Assembly (NCBI RefSeq): GCF_902859705.1
Contig: NZ_CADIJO010000014.1
Location: forward strand, 1 to 64,000
Source: Achromobacter deleyi
GTDB lineage: Bacteria > Pseudomonadota > Gammaproteobacteria > Burkholderiales > Burkholderiaceae_B
Reading direction: 5' to 3'
DNA: 64,000 bases
The stretch's first letter is position 1. Each line of letters opens with the position of its first letter. The position numbers and the translations under genes were made by a program. The notes beneath the pieces are model-generated. The model searched no databases. It was not told the DNA's origin and saw only the letters and a program-made list of their open reading frames with translations. This document shows positions 14,977-23,189 of the stretch, piece by piece.

Positions 14977-16056
14977 ATGGCACCACCCAGGGCACACGCC
15001 ACGACATCCACCGGACAATCCCCCAGCGCACGCCCCAAGCCCCCCGGGGCAGCGCCCCCTGTCGACGGCAAGCTGGTCTACATGGATGACACCCGCCCCG
15101 GGTACTCACGGGTGCGCGTCAACGCGGCGACCTTCCACTACCTGGACACCACGGGCCGGCGCATCCGGCGCGCCGCCGAACTGGACCGCATCCGTGCCCT
15201 GGCCATTCCGCCCGCCTACGAGGCCGTCTGGATCTGCCCGCTGGCCTGGGGCCATCTGCAAGCCACCGGCCGTGACGCCCGCGGCCGCAAGCAATATCGC
15301 TATCACCCGGCCTGGGCGCAGCAGCGCGATGCCGACAAGTACGGCAGCCTGCGCGAGTTCGGCGCGAGCCTGCCGCGCATCCGCCGCCAGGTGGCGCGCG
15401 ACCTGCGGATGGCGGGCCTGGCACAAGCCAAGATGATCGGCGTGGTCGTGCAATTGCTGGACGACACGCTGATCCGCATCGGGGCCCGCGAATACGTGCG
15501 CGCCAACCGGTCGTATGGACTGACGACGCTGACGCGGCGCCACGCCACGGTGCGGGGCGATCGGTTGCGCTTTCGCTTTCGCGGCAAGAGCGGCGTCGAA
15601 CACGACGTGACGGTGACCGATCGGCGCATCGCCCGCGTCATCAAGCGTTGCCTGGACATTCCCGGCCAACAGCTATTCCAGTATCTGGACGAAGACGGCA
15701 ATCCGCACGCGGTCGATTCCGAATCGGTGAACGCCTATCTGCGCGAGGCCGGCGCGGCCGACTTCACCGCCAAGCACTACCGCACGTGGGCCGGGTCGGT
15801 ATTGGCCTACGCCGCGCTGCAACGGCGGCCGTTCGTCGACGAACGCCAGGCCAGACAAGAGGTGGTGGAAGTCATCAAGCAGGTGGCGCAGCGGCTGGCG
15901 AACACCCCGGCCGTGTGCCGCGCCTGTTATGTGCATCCCTTGATCGTCGACACCTACCTGGCTGGCAAGTTGCCCGCGCACGCCCCGGCGCCGGCCGGCC
16001 CGCGCGGCTTGAGCGCAGACGAACGGCGCTTGCTGGCTTTCCTGGATAAGGCCTGA
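14977..16056 (+). CDS. DNA topoisomerase IB (poxvirus-like bacterial type)
   Basis: 359 residues from ATG 14977 with GCAGGAGG upstream. The N-terminal 30 residues are Pro/Ala-rich and disordered. The remainder matches bacterial topoisomerase IB: 'GRRIRRAAELDRIRALAIPPAYEAVWICP' region near residues 55-85, 'YHPAW', 'ALIRIGxxxY'-like 'TLIRIGAREYVRANRSYGLTTL' near 165-185, 'KHYRTWAGSV', and the catalytic Tyr in 'CRACYVHP' (Tyr318). It relaxes supercoils through a 3'-phosphotyrosyl intermediate. It is not essential in bacteria and is often found with stress genes. Here it carries its own sigma54 promoter, unexpected for a DNA-maintenance enzyme. Confidence 0.92.
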   Translation: MAPPRAHATTSTGQSPSARPKPPGAAPPVDGKLVYMDDTRPGYSRVRVNAATFHYLDTTGRRIRRAAELDRIRALAIPPAYEAVWICPLAWGHLQATGRDARGRKQYRYHPAWAQQRDADKYGSLREFGASLPRIRRQVARDLRMAGLAQAKMIGVVVQLLDDTLIRIGAREYVRANRSYGLTTLTRRHATVRGDRLRFRFRGKSGVEHDVTVTDRRIARVIKRCLDIPGQQLFQYLDEDGNPHAVDSESVNAYLREAGAADFTAKHYRTWAGSVLAYAALQRRPFVDERQARQEVVEVIKQVAQRLANTPAVCRACYVHPLIVDTYLAGKLPAHAPAPAGPRGLSADERRLLAFLDKA

Positions 16057-16129
16057 CGCCAGGCAGCCTTGAGGCCGGCGGCGGCCCCGGCAGCCGTCAG
16101 AATTGAAAGCGGATGTGGCGTTGATGGCA

Positions 16130-16144
16130 GGCGCGGCGCTTGCT
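16130..16144 (+). promoter_or_regulatory. Sigma54 promoter for the ElaB-like gene
   Basis: GGCGCG-GCGC-TTGCT. GG-N10-GC is kept, with one change from the usual -24 hexamer. The predicted start near 16155 leaves about 33 bases to ATG 16188. Confidence 0.75.
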
Positions 16145-16187
16145 GGGTAAAAAGGACATTCCCCCAACGCCCACCCAGGAGCTATCG

Positions 16188-16532
16188 ATGGCCAACAACC
16201 ATACTCCCCTGCCCTCGGACTTCCCCGAGCACGGCCCCGACGACCGCGGCGCGCGCGGACGGCGTCGCCATCCGGAAAGCTGGATCGACGACCTGGAGGC
16301 CACGCTCAGCGACGCGACCGCCACCGATCTGGAAGCGCTCAAGACGCGCCTGGCCGACCAACTGCGCGACACCCGCCGCAGCCTGCGCGATGCGTCCGAC
16401 ACCGCGCACGACATGGTGCGCGAAACCATCGACTGCACCGAGCAATACATCCACGCGCGTCCCTGGCAGGCAGTCGGCCTGGTGGCCGGCGCGGCGTTCC
16501 TGTTCGGCGTCATCGTGGGCCGGCAGCAGTAA
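16188..16532 (+). CDS. ElaB/YqjD/DUF883 inner-membrane, ribosome-associated type protein
   Basis: 114 residues from ATG 16188 after CAGGAG. The first 35 residues are polar, followed by a long amphipathic helix (about 38-85) and a C-terminal tail 'RPWQAVGLVAGAAFLFGVIVGRQQ'-type membrane span with the Gly-rich motif of DUF883 proteins (residues 91-114). E. coli ElaB and YqjD are RpoS-induced tail-anchored proteins that bind ribosomes at the membrane in stationary phase. Here a sigma54 promoter replaces that control. Confidence 0.88.
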   Translation: MANNHTPLPSDFPEHGPDDRGARGRRRHPESWIDDLEATLSDATATDLEALKTRLADQLRDTRRSLRDASDTAHDMVRETIDCTEQYIHARPWQAVGLVAGAAFLFGVIVGRQQ

Positions 16533-16613
16533 AGACGACGACGCGCCACGCACAATGGGCGCAGCGCCATCGATGGCGCGGCGCCCATGGGGTCCCGCAG
16601 CAAGGCGCAGCGT

Positions 16614-16784
16614 TTACTTCTGCGCCTTTTCCTTGGCGTCGCCGTAGGCCGCCTGGGTCTTGCCGGCGATCTTCTGGGCCGCGCCCTTGATTTCCGTCGA
16701 CGTGCTGCCCGTGGCCTTGCCGGCCACTTCCTTCACCTTGCCCGCGGCCTCGTTGACACGACCCTTCACTTGATCCTTGTTCAT
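16614..16784 (-). CDS. CsbD-family general stress protein
   Basis: 56 residues starting MNKDQVKGRVNEAAGKV at ATG 16784, with AAAGGAA upstream; an upstream in-frame start would add 11 unrelated residues. It is the standard CsbD/YjbJ sequence, Lys/Ala/Gly-rich, with a repeated 'KIAGK/KVAGK' pattern. In B. subtilis it belongs to the sigmaB regulon and in E. coli YjbJ is highly expressed in stationary phase; the biochemical role is unknown. A perfect sigma54 promoter lies 62 bases upstream of the start. Confidence 0.92.
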   Translation of the reverse strand: MNKDQVKGRVNEAAGKVKEVAGKATGSTSTEIKGAAQKIAGKTQAAYGDAKEKAQK

Positions 16785-16845
16785 GGCAATTCCTTTCTCA
16801 CATGGATGGAGTGCCAACGCCGGGTGGCGCGGGCGACGTCCTCAC

Positions 16846-16860
16846 AGCAAGCGGCGTGCC
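16846..16860 (-). promoter_or_regulatory. Sigma54 promoter for the CsbD gene
   Basis: Minus strand: GGCACG-CCGC-TTGCT, then GTGAGGAC. It matches the sigma54 consensus at every conserved base. The predicted start near 16835 gives a leader of about 50 bases. Confidence 0.88.
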
Positions 16861-16900
16861 TGACACGACCAGCCCGATGCGCCAAGCCCGGCCTGCCCGC

Positions 16901-17521
16901 CTATTTCTCCGGCGCCACCGAAGCCGGCGCCTCGCGCGCGGCCGGTGATACCGCGGGCGGCTCGCCACGGGTCGCGGGCTGGATCTGGTCCTGCCGCGCG
17001 GCGGGATCACGTTTCAAGGCGCGCGCGAGCGTCAGGTGGTCGGCCTGCATGGGCCCGGCCTGCGCCGCGAACTGGCGCACCTGCGCATCGCCGGCCTGCC
17101 GCGCCGCATCGCGATACAGCGCATCGGTCTTGGCGTGGGCGGCGACCGCCACCTGGTCCGTATACAGCGCGTCGAATTCCGTACCGGTCTTGCCGGCCAG
17201 GGTTTCCAGCGTGCGCTGGTCGGCCGGCTCGGGCTGGTCTGGCAGCGTCACCTGCTTGCTGGCGGCCAGGCGCTTGAGCCCCGCGCCGTCCTCCTGGTGC
17301 TGCGCCTGCATCTTGGCGGCGAAGGTACGCACTTCCGTACTGGCGGCGCGCTCACGCGCCAGACCGGCCGCCTGCACCTGAAAGGCATCGGCCGCCGCAG
17401 CCGCCTGCAGGAAATGGCTGTCGGCCTCGGACAACCCGGCGGCCACCGCCGCCCAGGACGCCGCCACGCCACCCGACAGGCAAATCGCGGCCAGGCGTTG
17501 CAAAATTTTCTTCTTGTTCAT
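16901..17521 (-). CDS. DUF4142 periplasmic protein
   Basis: 206 residues. The N-terminal signal peptide runs to about residue 28 ('AVAAG'). It is followed by the DUF4142 helical bundle: 'DSHFLQAAAAADAFQVQAAGLARERAAS' region (34-62), 'VRTFAAKMQAQHQEDGAGLKRLA' region (64-86) and 'FDALYTDQVAVAAHAKTDALYRDAA' region (115-140). This ferritin-like four-helix family is common in soil Proteobacteria, and no enzymatic activity is known. The last 35 residues are Pro/Ala-rich. The start is ATG 17521 behind GGAGACGG, with a sigma54 promoter about 100 bases upstream and divergent from the DUF378 gene. Confidence 0.88.
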   Translation of the reverse strand: MNKKKILQRLAAICLSGGVAASWAAVAAGLSEADSHFLQAAAAADAFQVQAAGLARERAASTEVRTFAAKMQAQHQEDGAGLKRLAASKQVTLPDQPEPADQRTLETLAGKTGTEFDALYTDQVAVAAHAKTDALYRDAARQAGDAQVRQFAAQAGPMQADHLTLARALKRDPAARQDQIQPATRGEPPAVSPAAREAPASVAPEK

Positions 17522-17622
17522 GTCCGTCTCCTTGGCCGCCCCACGGCGGCGGGTTCATTGCGCCATGGATGTGGCCGGCGCCTCGCCCTGGCACGGCCCG
17601 CCATCGGCCATGAACCAGGGGC

Positions 17623-17637
17623 AGCAACTGCCATGCC
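17623..17637 (-). promoter_or_regulatory. Sigma54 promoter for the DUF4142 gene
   Basis: Minus strand: GGCATG-GCAG-TTGCT. The predicted start near 17612 leaves a leader of about 91 bases. It is back-to-back with the DUF378 promoter; the -24 elements are 14 bases apart. Confidence 0.82.
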
Positions 17638-17651
17638 CGCCGGGCCGACGC

Positions 17652-17666
17652 GGCACGCCGCTTGCT
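17652..17666 (+). promoter_or_regulatory. Sigma54 promoter for the DUF378 gene
   Basis: Plus strand: GGCACG-CCGC-TTGCT followed by GAGG. The predicted start near 17677 gives a leader of about 130 bases to ATG 17807, the longest in this set. Confidence 0.85.
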
Positions 17667-17806
17667 GAGGGGGCCATCAGGTGACCAGACGTAAGCGCAG
17701 GGCACAGGGGTGCGGCCCATCCCGCGGAACAAGACGCCGCGTCGTCAGACGCGCAATAAACGCCAGGCCGGGCAGGATTTACCTGCGGCAGGCAAAGGAA
17801 CGGGAC

Positions 17807-18088
17807 ATGTACGCATACGGCGAAGACGACGAAGCGGCGGCCGCGCAAGGCGAGCCCGCCCCGCGCAACGCGGCGGGACGGCGCGCCCTGGCGCCGCTGG
17901 ACTGGATCGCCCTGATCGCGCTGGTGGTCGGCGGCGTCAACTGCGGCCTGATCGCCGCGGTCAATCTGGATGTGTTCGCGCGGGTACTGCCGTCTGCCAC
18001 GGCAGCGCGCGTCGCTTATGGCCTGGTGGGCCTGGCGGCGCTGCACTGCGTGGTACTGCTGTTCCGGCTGGGCGCCGACGAGGACTGA
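17807..18088 (+). CDS. DUF378 two-span membrane protein
   Basis: 93 residues from ATG 17807 with AAAGGAA upstream. The acidic N-terminus (about 30 residues, 'GEDDEAAAA') is followed by the DUF378 domain: a first helix with 'LDWIALIALVVGGVNCGLIA', a short loop with 'NLDVFARVL', and a second helix with 'ARVAYGLVGLAALHCVV'. The GGVNxGL motif is diagnostic. The family function is unknown. The usual member is about 70 residues, so the acidic N-terminal extension is unusual. The stop codon is only five bases from the end of the convergent gene at 18094. Confidence 0.85.
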   Translation: MYAYGEDDEAAAAQGEPAPRNAAGRRALAPLDWIALIALVVGGVNCGLIAAVNLDVFARVLPSATAARVAYGLVGLAALHCVVLLFRLGADED

Positions 18089-18093
18089 ACGCC

Positions 18094-18339
18094 TCAGTTG
18101 CCTGGCTTGCGGGTGCCGGGATACGGCCCGCCCTCTTCATACTCGGGCCCTTTCGGATGCGGCGTCTTGTCGGCCGGGCGCTCGGGCGCGCCGGATTGTT
18201 CCGCGCCCGGCTTGTCGCTGCCGAACTGGCCGCTGCGGCGAGCGGCGTCGTCGTCATCCCGCGGCGCTTTGGGGTCGGTATTGCCGGGGGTCTTGCCCTG
18301 GGTCTCATTCGAGGTCGTACTGGCATCTGGCTGGCTCAT
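18094..18339 (-). CDS. 81-residue acidic, disordered hydrophilic protein
   Basis: ATG 18339 is preceded by AGGAGAAAA. The product starts MSQPDASTTSNETQGK and is rich in Asp, Gly, Pro, Lys and Ser, with a DDDD run near residue 30 and no hydrophobic segment. No family is recognised; it looks like a stress-induced hydrophilin. A -24/-12 element at 18393-18407 faces it. It is convergent with the DUF378 gene and divergent from the exported protein at 18490. Confidence 0.7.
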   Translation of the reverse strand: MSQPDASTTSNETQGKTPGNTDPKAPRDDDDAARRSGQFGSDKPGAEQSGAPERPADKTPHPKGPEYEEGGPYPGTRKPGN

Positions 18340-18392
18340 GGTTTTCTCCTGGCGCCGCGCCGCCTGGATCGGACCGGCGCTCGCCCCTTTGG

Positions 18393-18407
18393 CGCAAGCC
18401 GCGTTCC
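18393..18407 (-). promoter_or_regulatory. Sigma54 promoter for the 81-residue hydrophilic protein
   Basis: Minus strand: GGAACG-CGGC-TTGCG. The spacing and the invariant GG/GC are correct; the C of the -24 hexamer is A. The predicted start near 18382 gives a leader of about 43 bases. Its -24 element is 11 bases from that of the divergent promoter at 18419. Confidence 0.7.
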
Positions 18408-18418
18408 TGGCTGCCATG

Positions 18419-18433
18419 GGCACGCGGCTTGCT
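18419..18433 (+). promoter_or_regulatory. Sigma54 promoter for the exported Cys-repeat protein
   Basis: Plus strand: GGCACG-CGGC-TTGCT, followed by AAAGGACC. The predicted start near 18444 gives a leader of about 46 bases to ATG 18490. Confidence 0.85.
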
Positions 18434-18489
18434 AAAGGACCCGTGCGGAACGACCAATCATCGGCCGTTCCAATCCAAAGGAGTGATCC

Positions 18490-18873
18490 ATGAATCTGTC
18501 CAAGACCCGCCTGTCCCTCACGCTCATTCCCGCCGCGGCCCTGTGCCTGTCGGCCCTGGCGCTGCCGGTGGCGGCGCAAACGACGCAAGTGCGCAGCAGC
18601 GAGCAGATCGACAACCAATACAAGATGGACAAGAAGCAGTGCGACGCCATGAAGGGCAACCAGAAGGACGTCTGCCAGAAGCAGGCCGAAGCCACGCGCG
18701 ACAAGGCCCGCGCCGACGCCAAGGCCGGCAAGGAAAAGGCCGAAGCCAATCATGATGCGGCCAAGACGCGCAACGAGGCGGACTACAAGGTCGGCAAGGA
18801 AAAGTGCGATGCCATGTCGGGCAACGCCAAGGACGCCTGCATGGCGGACCTGAAGACCCGCTACGGCAAGTAA
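18490..18873 (+). CDS. Exported protein with a duplicated Cys motif
   Basis: 127 residues. The signal peptide ends near residue 29 ('PVAAQ'). The mature part is highly charged and helical, and contains the same motif twice: 'KKQCDAMKGNQKDVC' (about 48-62) and 'KEKCDAMSGNAKDAC' (about 104-118). The two are separated by a Lys/Ala/Asp-rich helix likely to form a coiled coil. The four cysteines suggest two internal disulfides, or metal binding, in the periplasm. Homologues appear in beta-proteobacteria as uncharacterised proteins. ATG 18490 has AAAGGAG upstream, and a perfect sigma54 promoter lies in front. Confidence 0.8.
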   Translation: MNLSKTRLSLTLIPAAALCLSALALPVAAQTTQVRSSEQIDNQYKMDKKQCDAMKGNQKDVCQKQAEATRDKARADAKAGKEKAEANHDAAKTRNEADYKVGKEKCDAMSGNAKDACMADLKTRYGK

Positions 18874-18925
18874 GCGCGCGCAGCGCGCCCGCCGTCGCCC
18901 TGTGTAGCGGCGGCTGGGTCGCGCA

Positions 18926-20311
18926 TCAACGCGATGCCGAGGAAGAGGACGACGGCGGCGGCTCGCCCGGCAGCGCGTAGCCCGCCGCCGCGTATTCTTC
19001 AAGCCGGTTGTAGAGCGTCTTGGGGCTGATGCCCAACACCGCCGCGGCCTGCTTCTTGACGCCCTTGCAGCGTTCCAGCGTGGCCAGGATCAAGCGGCGG
19101 TCGGCCTCGGCCAGGGTCTCGCCCACAGGCACCGTGACCTGCCCGCCCGCGGCCAGGTCGCCGCCGGGCGACACTTGCGGCGCCAGCAGGTCGACGTCCA
19201 GTTCGTCGCTTTCGGCCATGATGAAGGCGCGGCGCACGAAATTCTTCAGTTCACGCACATTGCCCGGCCATTCGTACTGCGCCAGGGCGGACTTGGCACG
19301 CGCGGAAAACGCCTTGTGGCTGCCGACGTCCTGGTTCTGGGCCTGCAGGAAGCGATCCGCCAGGAAGGCGATGTCGTCGCCGCGCTCGCGCAGCGGCGGC
19401 AGTTCCAGCGGAAAGACGCTCAGGCGGTAATACAGGTCTTCGCGCAGCTTGCCTTCCTGCACGGCTTGTTCGGGGTTGCGGTTGGTGGCCGCGATGATGC
19501 GGATGTCGCAGCCGATCTCGCGGTTGGTGCCCACCCGCATGAACTGGCCGGTTTCCAGCACCCGCAGCAGCTTGACCTGCAGGTCCAGCGGCATTTCGGT
19601 CACTTCGTCCAGGAACAGCGTGCCGCCGTCGGCGCGTTCGAAGTAGCCTTTGTGCTGGCGGTCGGCCCCGGTAAAGCTGCCGCGTTCGTGACCGAACATT
19701 TCGCTTTCGATCAGGTGCGGCGAAATCGCCCCGCAATTGACCGCGATGAACGGCCGCTGGCGTCGCCGGCTGAGCTCGTGGATGGCGTGGGCCGCCAGTT
19801 CCTTGCCCGTGCCGCTTTCGCCGATCAGCAAGACCGTGACATCGGTGGGCGCCACGCGACCGACCTGGCGATAGAGCTCGCGCATGGGTGGCGACGAGCC
19901 GTACATCTTGCCGAAACGGCCCGGCTCTTCGAACGGCGTGCCCGGTCGTTCGCCGCCGGCATTGGCCACGACCCGCGTCAGGATCTCGTTCAGGCGATCC
20001 ATGCAGATGGGCTTGGTCAGGTAGTCGGTCGCGCCCAGGCGCAGCGCCTGGACGGCGTTGTCGACGGTGCCGTGCCCGGTCATCACCACCACTTCGGCGC
20101 TGGCCACGGCCACGTTCTTGAAGATGTCCATGCCGCTGCCGCCGGGCAGGCGCACGTCGGTCAGCACCAGGTCGGGCGCCTGGCGTTCGAGCTGGATCAG
20201 CGCGTCCTTCACGCTGGCGGCCAGCGCCACCGTGAAGCCGCTGTCGCGGCCGATCTCGGCCAAGGTTTCACGAATAGCGTCGTCGTCTTCGACGATCAGC
20301 AGGTGAGGCAT
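18926..20311 (-). CDS. Sigma54-dependent response regulator (NtrC type: REC-AAA+-Fis)
   Basis: 461 residues from ATG 20311. The receiver domain (1-115) has Asp10/11, phosphoacceptor Asp52, Thr78 and Lys100. The AAA+ domain (about 140-370) has Walker A GESGTGKE (164-171), the sigma54-contact loop GSFTGA (211-216; the consensus is GAFTGA) and Walker B LFLDE (232-236). The Fis-type helix-turn-helix is at about 415-440. It should remodel the closed sigma54-polymerase complex when phosphorylated. It is divergent from a second activator, and rpoN follows that one. The likely targets are the -24/-12 promoters of the flanking stress genes. The cognate kinase is unproven; the hybrid kinase at 23722-26736 is the nearest candidate. 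Confidence 0.92.
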   Translation of the reverse strand: MPHLLIVEDDDAIRETLAEIGRDSGFTVALAASVKDALIQLERQAPDLVLTDVRLPGGSGMDIFKNVAVASAEVVVMTGHGTVDNAVQALRLGATDYLTKPICMDRLNEILTRVVANAGGERPGTPFEEPGRFGKMYGSSPPMRELYRQVGRVAPTDVTVLLIGESGTGKELAAHAIHELSRRRQRPFIAVNCGAISPHLIESEMFGHERGSFTGADRQHKGYFERADGGTLFLDEVTEMPLDLQVKLLRVLETGQFMRVGTNREIGCDIRIIAATNRNPEQAVQEGKLREDLYYRLSVFPLELPPLRERGDDIAFLADRFLQAQNQDVGSHKAFSARAKSALAQYEWPGNVRELKNFVRRAFIMAESDELDVDLLAPQVSPGGDLAAGGQVTVPVGETLAEADRRLILATLERCKGVKKQAAAVLGISPKTLYNRLEEYAAAGYALPGEPPPSSSSSASR

Positions 20312-20516
20312 GACGGCTCCGAGGCGCGGCAGCCCGAGCGGCGCCCGGGCCCTTTTTCCGGCCAAGTTCGAGCATAGCCACTCTGTGCCGGCCGGACGTA
20401 AATATTCGATACGATCCACTAAAGTTTTCGATTGCTTTCAACTGGTCGCAACCGCCGCCGCCTGCCCCTCTACCATCGGCCTGTCACCCACGCCCCGTGG
20501 GGCCGAGGATACCCGC

Positions 20517-21521
20517 ATGCCTGATCGTTCCGTCGGCGACCGCAAGGACGCCGCGACTGCCGACATCAACCCCCTGGACGTCTCCGGACTGTCCCCCGTC
20601 ATGCAAAAGCTGGCCACGCAATTGCGCCTCGCCGCCGGCACCGATGCCAGTGTGTTCATCGTCGGCGAAAGCGGTGCCGGCAAAGAGGTGGTGGCCCGCG
20701 CCATCCACGATGCCAGCGCACGGCGCGACCGGCCATTCGTGGCCATCAACTGCGGCGCCATCAGCGGCTCGCTGGCGCACGCCGAACTGTTCGGCCACGA
20801 AAAAGGCAGCTTCACCGGCGCCGTGGCGCAGAACGCCGGCTATTTCGAATATGCCAGCGGCGGCACGCTGTTCCTGGACGAAGTGACTGAAATGCCGCCC
20901 GACATGCAGGTGCATTTCCTGCGGGTGCTCGAAGCCGGCACCTACCAGCGCGTGGGCGGCGCCGACCTGCTGCGCGCCAACGTGCGCATCATCTGCGCCA
21001 GCAACCGCGACCCCGCCGCCTCGGTGGCCGACGGGCGGCTGCGGCAGGACTTCCTGCACCGGCTGTTGGTCATTCCGCTGCGCGTACCGCCCCTGCGCGA
21101 ACGCACGGGCGATGCCCTGATCCTGGCGCAACGCTTCCTGGATGCGCTGAACCGCCAGCACGCCACCCACAAGCGCTTTTCCAAACCGATGCTGGATGCG
21201 ATTGCGCAGCACGACTGGCCCGGCAACGTGCGCGAACTGCGCAACGCCGTGCAACGCGCCTACATCCTGTCCGATGATGTGCTGGACATTGCGCTGCCCA
21301 GGCCGCGCGCGGCGCAACGCGCCGAGTTCAAGGACGGCGCCCTGAATGTGCCGGTGGGTACCGCCCTGGGCAATGCGCAGCGTGATTTCATCCTGGCCAC
21401 CCTGGCCCACCACGGCGGCGACAAGCGGCTGGCGGCCGAGACCCTGGGCGTCAGCCTGAAGACGCTCTACAACCGGCTGGACGTCTACGAAAAAGAACAG
21501 GGCGGGCCGGCGGCCGCCTAG
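20517..21521 (+). CDS. Sigma54 activator lacking a sensory domain (AAA+-Fis)
   Basis: 334 residues from ATG 20517 with GAGGAT upstream. The AAA+ domain starts almost at once (about residue 22), so there is no receiver, GAF, PAS or other input domain. Walker A GESGAGKE (50-57), GSFTGA (97-102), Walker B LFLDE (118-122), and the arginine-finger and sensor regions are intact, and a Fis-type HTH lies at about 300-322. This is the PspF/HrpS architecture, which is constitutively active unless held by an inhibitor protein. No PspA-like gene is nearby. It reads toward rpoN, and its promoter must lie in the 205-base gap shared with the other activator. Confidence 0.9.
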   Translation: MPDRSVGDRKDAATADINPLDVSGLSPVMQKLATQLRLAAGTDASVFIVGESGAGKEVVARAIHDASARRDRPFVAINCGAISGSLAHAELFGHEKGSFTGAVAQNAGYFEYASGGTLFLDEVTEMPPDMQVHFLRVLEAGTYQRVGGADLLRANVRIICASNRDPAASVADGRLRQDFLHRLLVIPLRVPPLRERTGDALILAQRFLDALNRQHATHKRFSKPMLDAIAQHDWPGNVRELRNAVQRAYILSDDVLDIALPRPRAAQRAEFKDGALNVPVGTALGNAQRDFILATLAHHGGDKRLAAETLGVSLKTLYNRLDVYEKEQGGPAAA

Positions 21522-21637
21522 ACGGCGCCAAACCCACGGGCCTCGGGGACGCACCCCGCGGAATTCTTACCGCCGTTTTGTAACCCTGGACGGGCGCACG
21601 CCGCCCTCGCCCCGCGCTTTCGCCCTGGGGCCAGGCA

Positions 21638-21652
21638 GGCATGGTTCTTGCA
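21638..21652 (+). promoter_or_regulatory. Sigma54 promoter in front of rpoN
   Basis: GGCATG-GTTC-TTGCA: GG-N10-GC with the correct -12 TTGCA. The predicted start near 21663 leaves about 44 bases to GTG 21707. It implies positive autoregulation of the sigma factor. Confidence 0.75.
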
Positions 21653-21706
21653 TGTGTACCAGGATGAGCCGTCGTCTGGCGGCACCCGTTTTTCCGGGAG
21701 GCAAGC

Positions 21707-23164
21707 GTGGGACATCCGATGCAAGAATTGCGCCTGCGCCAGCAGATGACGCTGGCGCCCCGCCTGCAGCAGTCGGTCAAGCTGCTGCAGATGTCGGCGC
21801 TGGAATTCACGACCGCGGTCGAACTCGCGATGGCCACCAATCCCTTCCTTGAGGAAGCCGATGAGCAAGTGGCGGACCCGGCGCCCGCGCAACCTGAACG
21901 CGGCGCCATGACGTCCGAGCCGCCCATCGAAACCGCCGTCGCGGGCGACCCGCCGGACCGCGACAACGACGCCGCCGCCGACACCCCGGCCGCGCCGGAA
22001 TACTCCGGCGACTATCCGACGCCGGCGCGTTCAGACGGCGAAGACCACGACCTGGGCCAATGGGCCAGCGCCCCGGTGTCGATGCGTGAAAAACTGTCGG
22101 CGGACCTGGGCAACTACCGGCTGGAGCCGCGCGGCCGCCTGCTGGCCGAATTCATCATCGACGCGCTGGACGAAGACGGCTACCTGCGCACCCCGCTGGC
22201 CAACCTGTGCAGCGCATTGAGCCCGGATTTCACGCCGCCGCCCGACGAAGGCGAATGGCTGGCCGCGTTGCGCCTGGTGCAGCAACTGGATGCGCCCGGC
22301 CTGGGCGCCCGCGACCTGCAGGAATGCCTGTCGCTGCAACTGGCCGCCGCGCCCGGCGTCAGTGCGCCGCTGCGCACGCTGGCGCTGCGCATCGTGGCCG
22401 AACAGATCGAACGTCTGGCCAAGAACGATGCCGCAGGCCTGCGCCGTGCGCTGAACTGCACCGAAGACGCCCTGCGCGACGCCTGCGCGCTGATTCGCGG
22501 GCTGGACCCCAAGCCCGGCCGCCGCTACGACATGCAAGCGCCGGTGTATGTGGTGCCCGACGTGTTCGTGGACAAATGGCATTCGCGCTGGCGCGTGGTG
22601 CCCAATCGCAGCGCGATGCCGCAGGCCCGCCTGCACCGCGTCTACGCCGACCTGTTTCGCCGCGCGCGGCTGGACGATCGCAGCCCCATGGCGCAGGAAC
22701 TGCAGGAAGCCCGCTGGCTGGTGCGCAATGTGGAGCAGCGCTACACCACCATCCAGCGCGTGGCCGAGGCCATCGTCAAGCGCCAGCAGACCTTCTTCGA
22801 ATATGGCGAGGTGGCGCTGCGCCCGCTGATGCTCAAGGAAGTGGCCGACGACCTGGACATGCACGAATCCACGGTCTCGCGCGCCACGGTCAGCAAATAC
22901 ATGGTGACGCCGCGCGGCGTCTTCGAGTTCCGCCACTTCTTCTCGCGCGAGCTGGCCACCGACTCCGGCGGCACCTGTTCGGCCGCCGCCGTGCGCGCGC
23001 TGATCAAGGAACTGATCGACGCCGAAGACCCGGCCATGCCGCTGTCTGACGTCGCCCTGACCCAGCAGCTTGCCAGCAACGGCATCGTGCTGGCCCGCCG
23101 CACGGTGTCCAAGTACCGCGGCCAGCTACGCCTGCCCCCCGCCGAATTGCGTCGACAGCATTGA
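21707..23164 (+). CDS. rpoN: RNA polymerase sigma54 factor
   Basis: 485 residues from GTG 21707, with GGGAGG five bases upstream; ATG 21719 is the alternative. Region I begins with 'LRLRQQMTLAPRLQQSVKLLQMSALEF' (near residues 8-34), the activator-responsive Leu/Gln-rich segment. An acidic region II spans about 50-115, then the core-binding domain ('PGLGARDLQECLSLQL') and the HTH 'MHESTVSRATVSKYM' near residue 385. The RpoN box ARRTVSKYR is at about 463-471 (consensus ARRTVAKYR, so Ser for Ala). The usual rpoN neighbours (lptB upstream; hpf and ptsN downstream) are absent; two activators and stress genes flank it instead. It may be a second sigma54 or a relocated single copy. Confidence 0.93.
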   Translation: MGHPMQELRLRQQMTLAPRLQQSVKLLQMSALEFTTAVELAMATNPFLEEADEQVADPAPAQPERGAMTSEPPIETAVAGDPPDRDNDAAADTPAAPEYSGDYPTPARSDGEDHDLGQWASAPVSMREKLSADLGNYRLEPRGRLLAEFIIDALDEDGYLRTPLANLCSALSPDFTPPPDEGEWLAALRLVQQLDAPGLGARDLQECLSLQLAAAPGVSAPLRTLALRIVAEQIERLAKNDAAGLRRALNCTEDALRDACALIRGLDPKPGRRYDMQAPVYVVPDVFVDKWHSRWRVVPNRSAMPQARLHRVYADLFRRARLDDRSPMAQELQEARWLVRNVEQRYTTIQRVAEAIVKRQQTFFEYGEVALRPLMLKEVADDLDMHESTVSRATVSKYMVTPRGVFEFRHFFSRELATDSGGTCSAAAVRALIKELIDAEDPAMPLSDVALTQQLASNGIVLARRTVSKYRGQLRLPPAELRRQH

Positions 23165-23189
23165 GTGATGTCGGGCCGCCGATAAGAAA

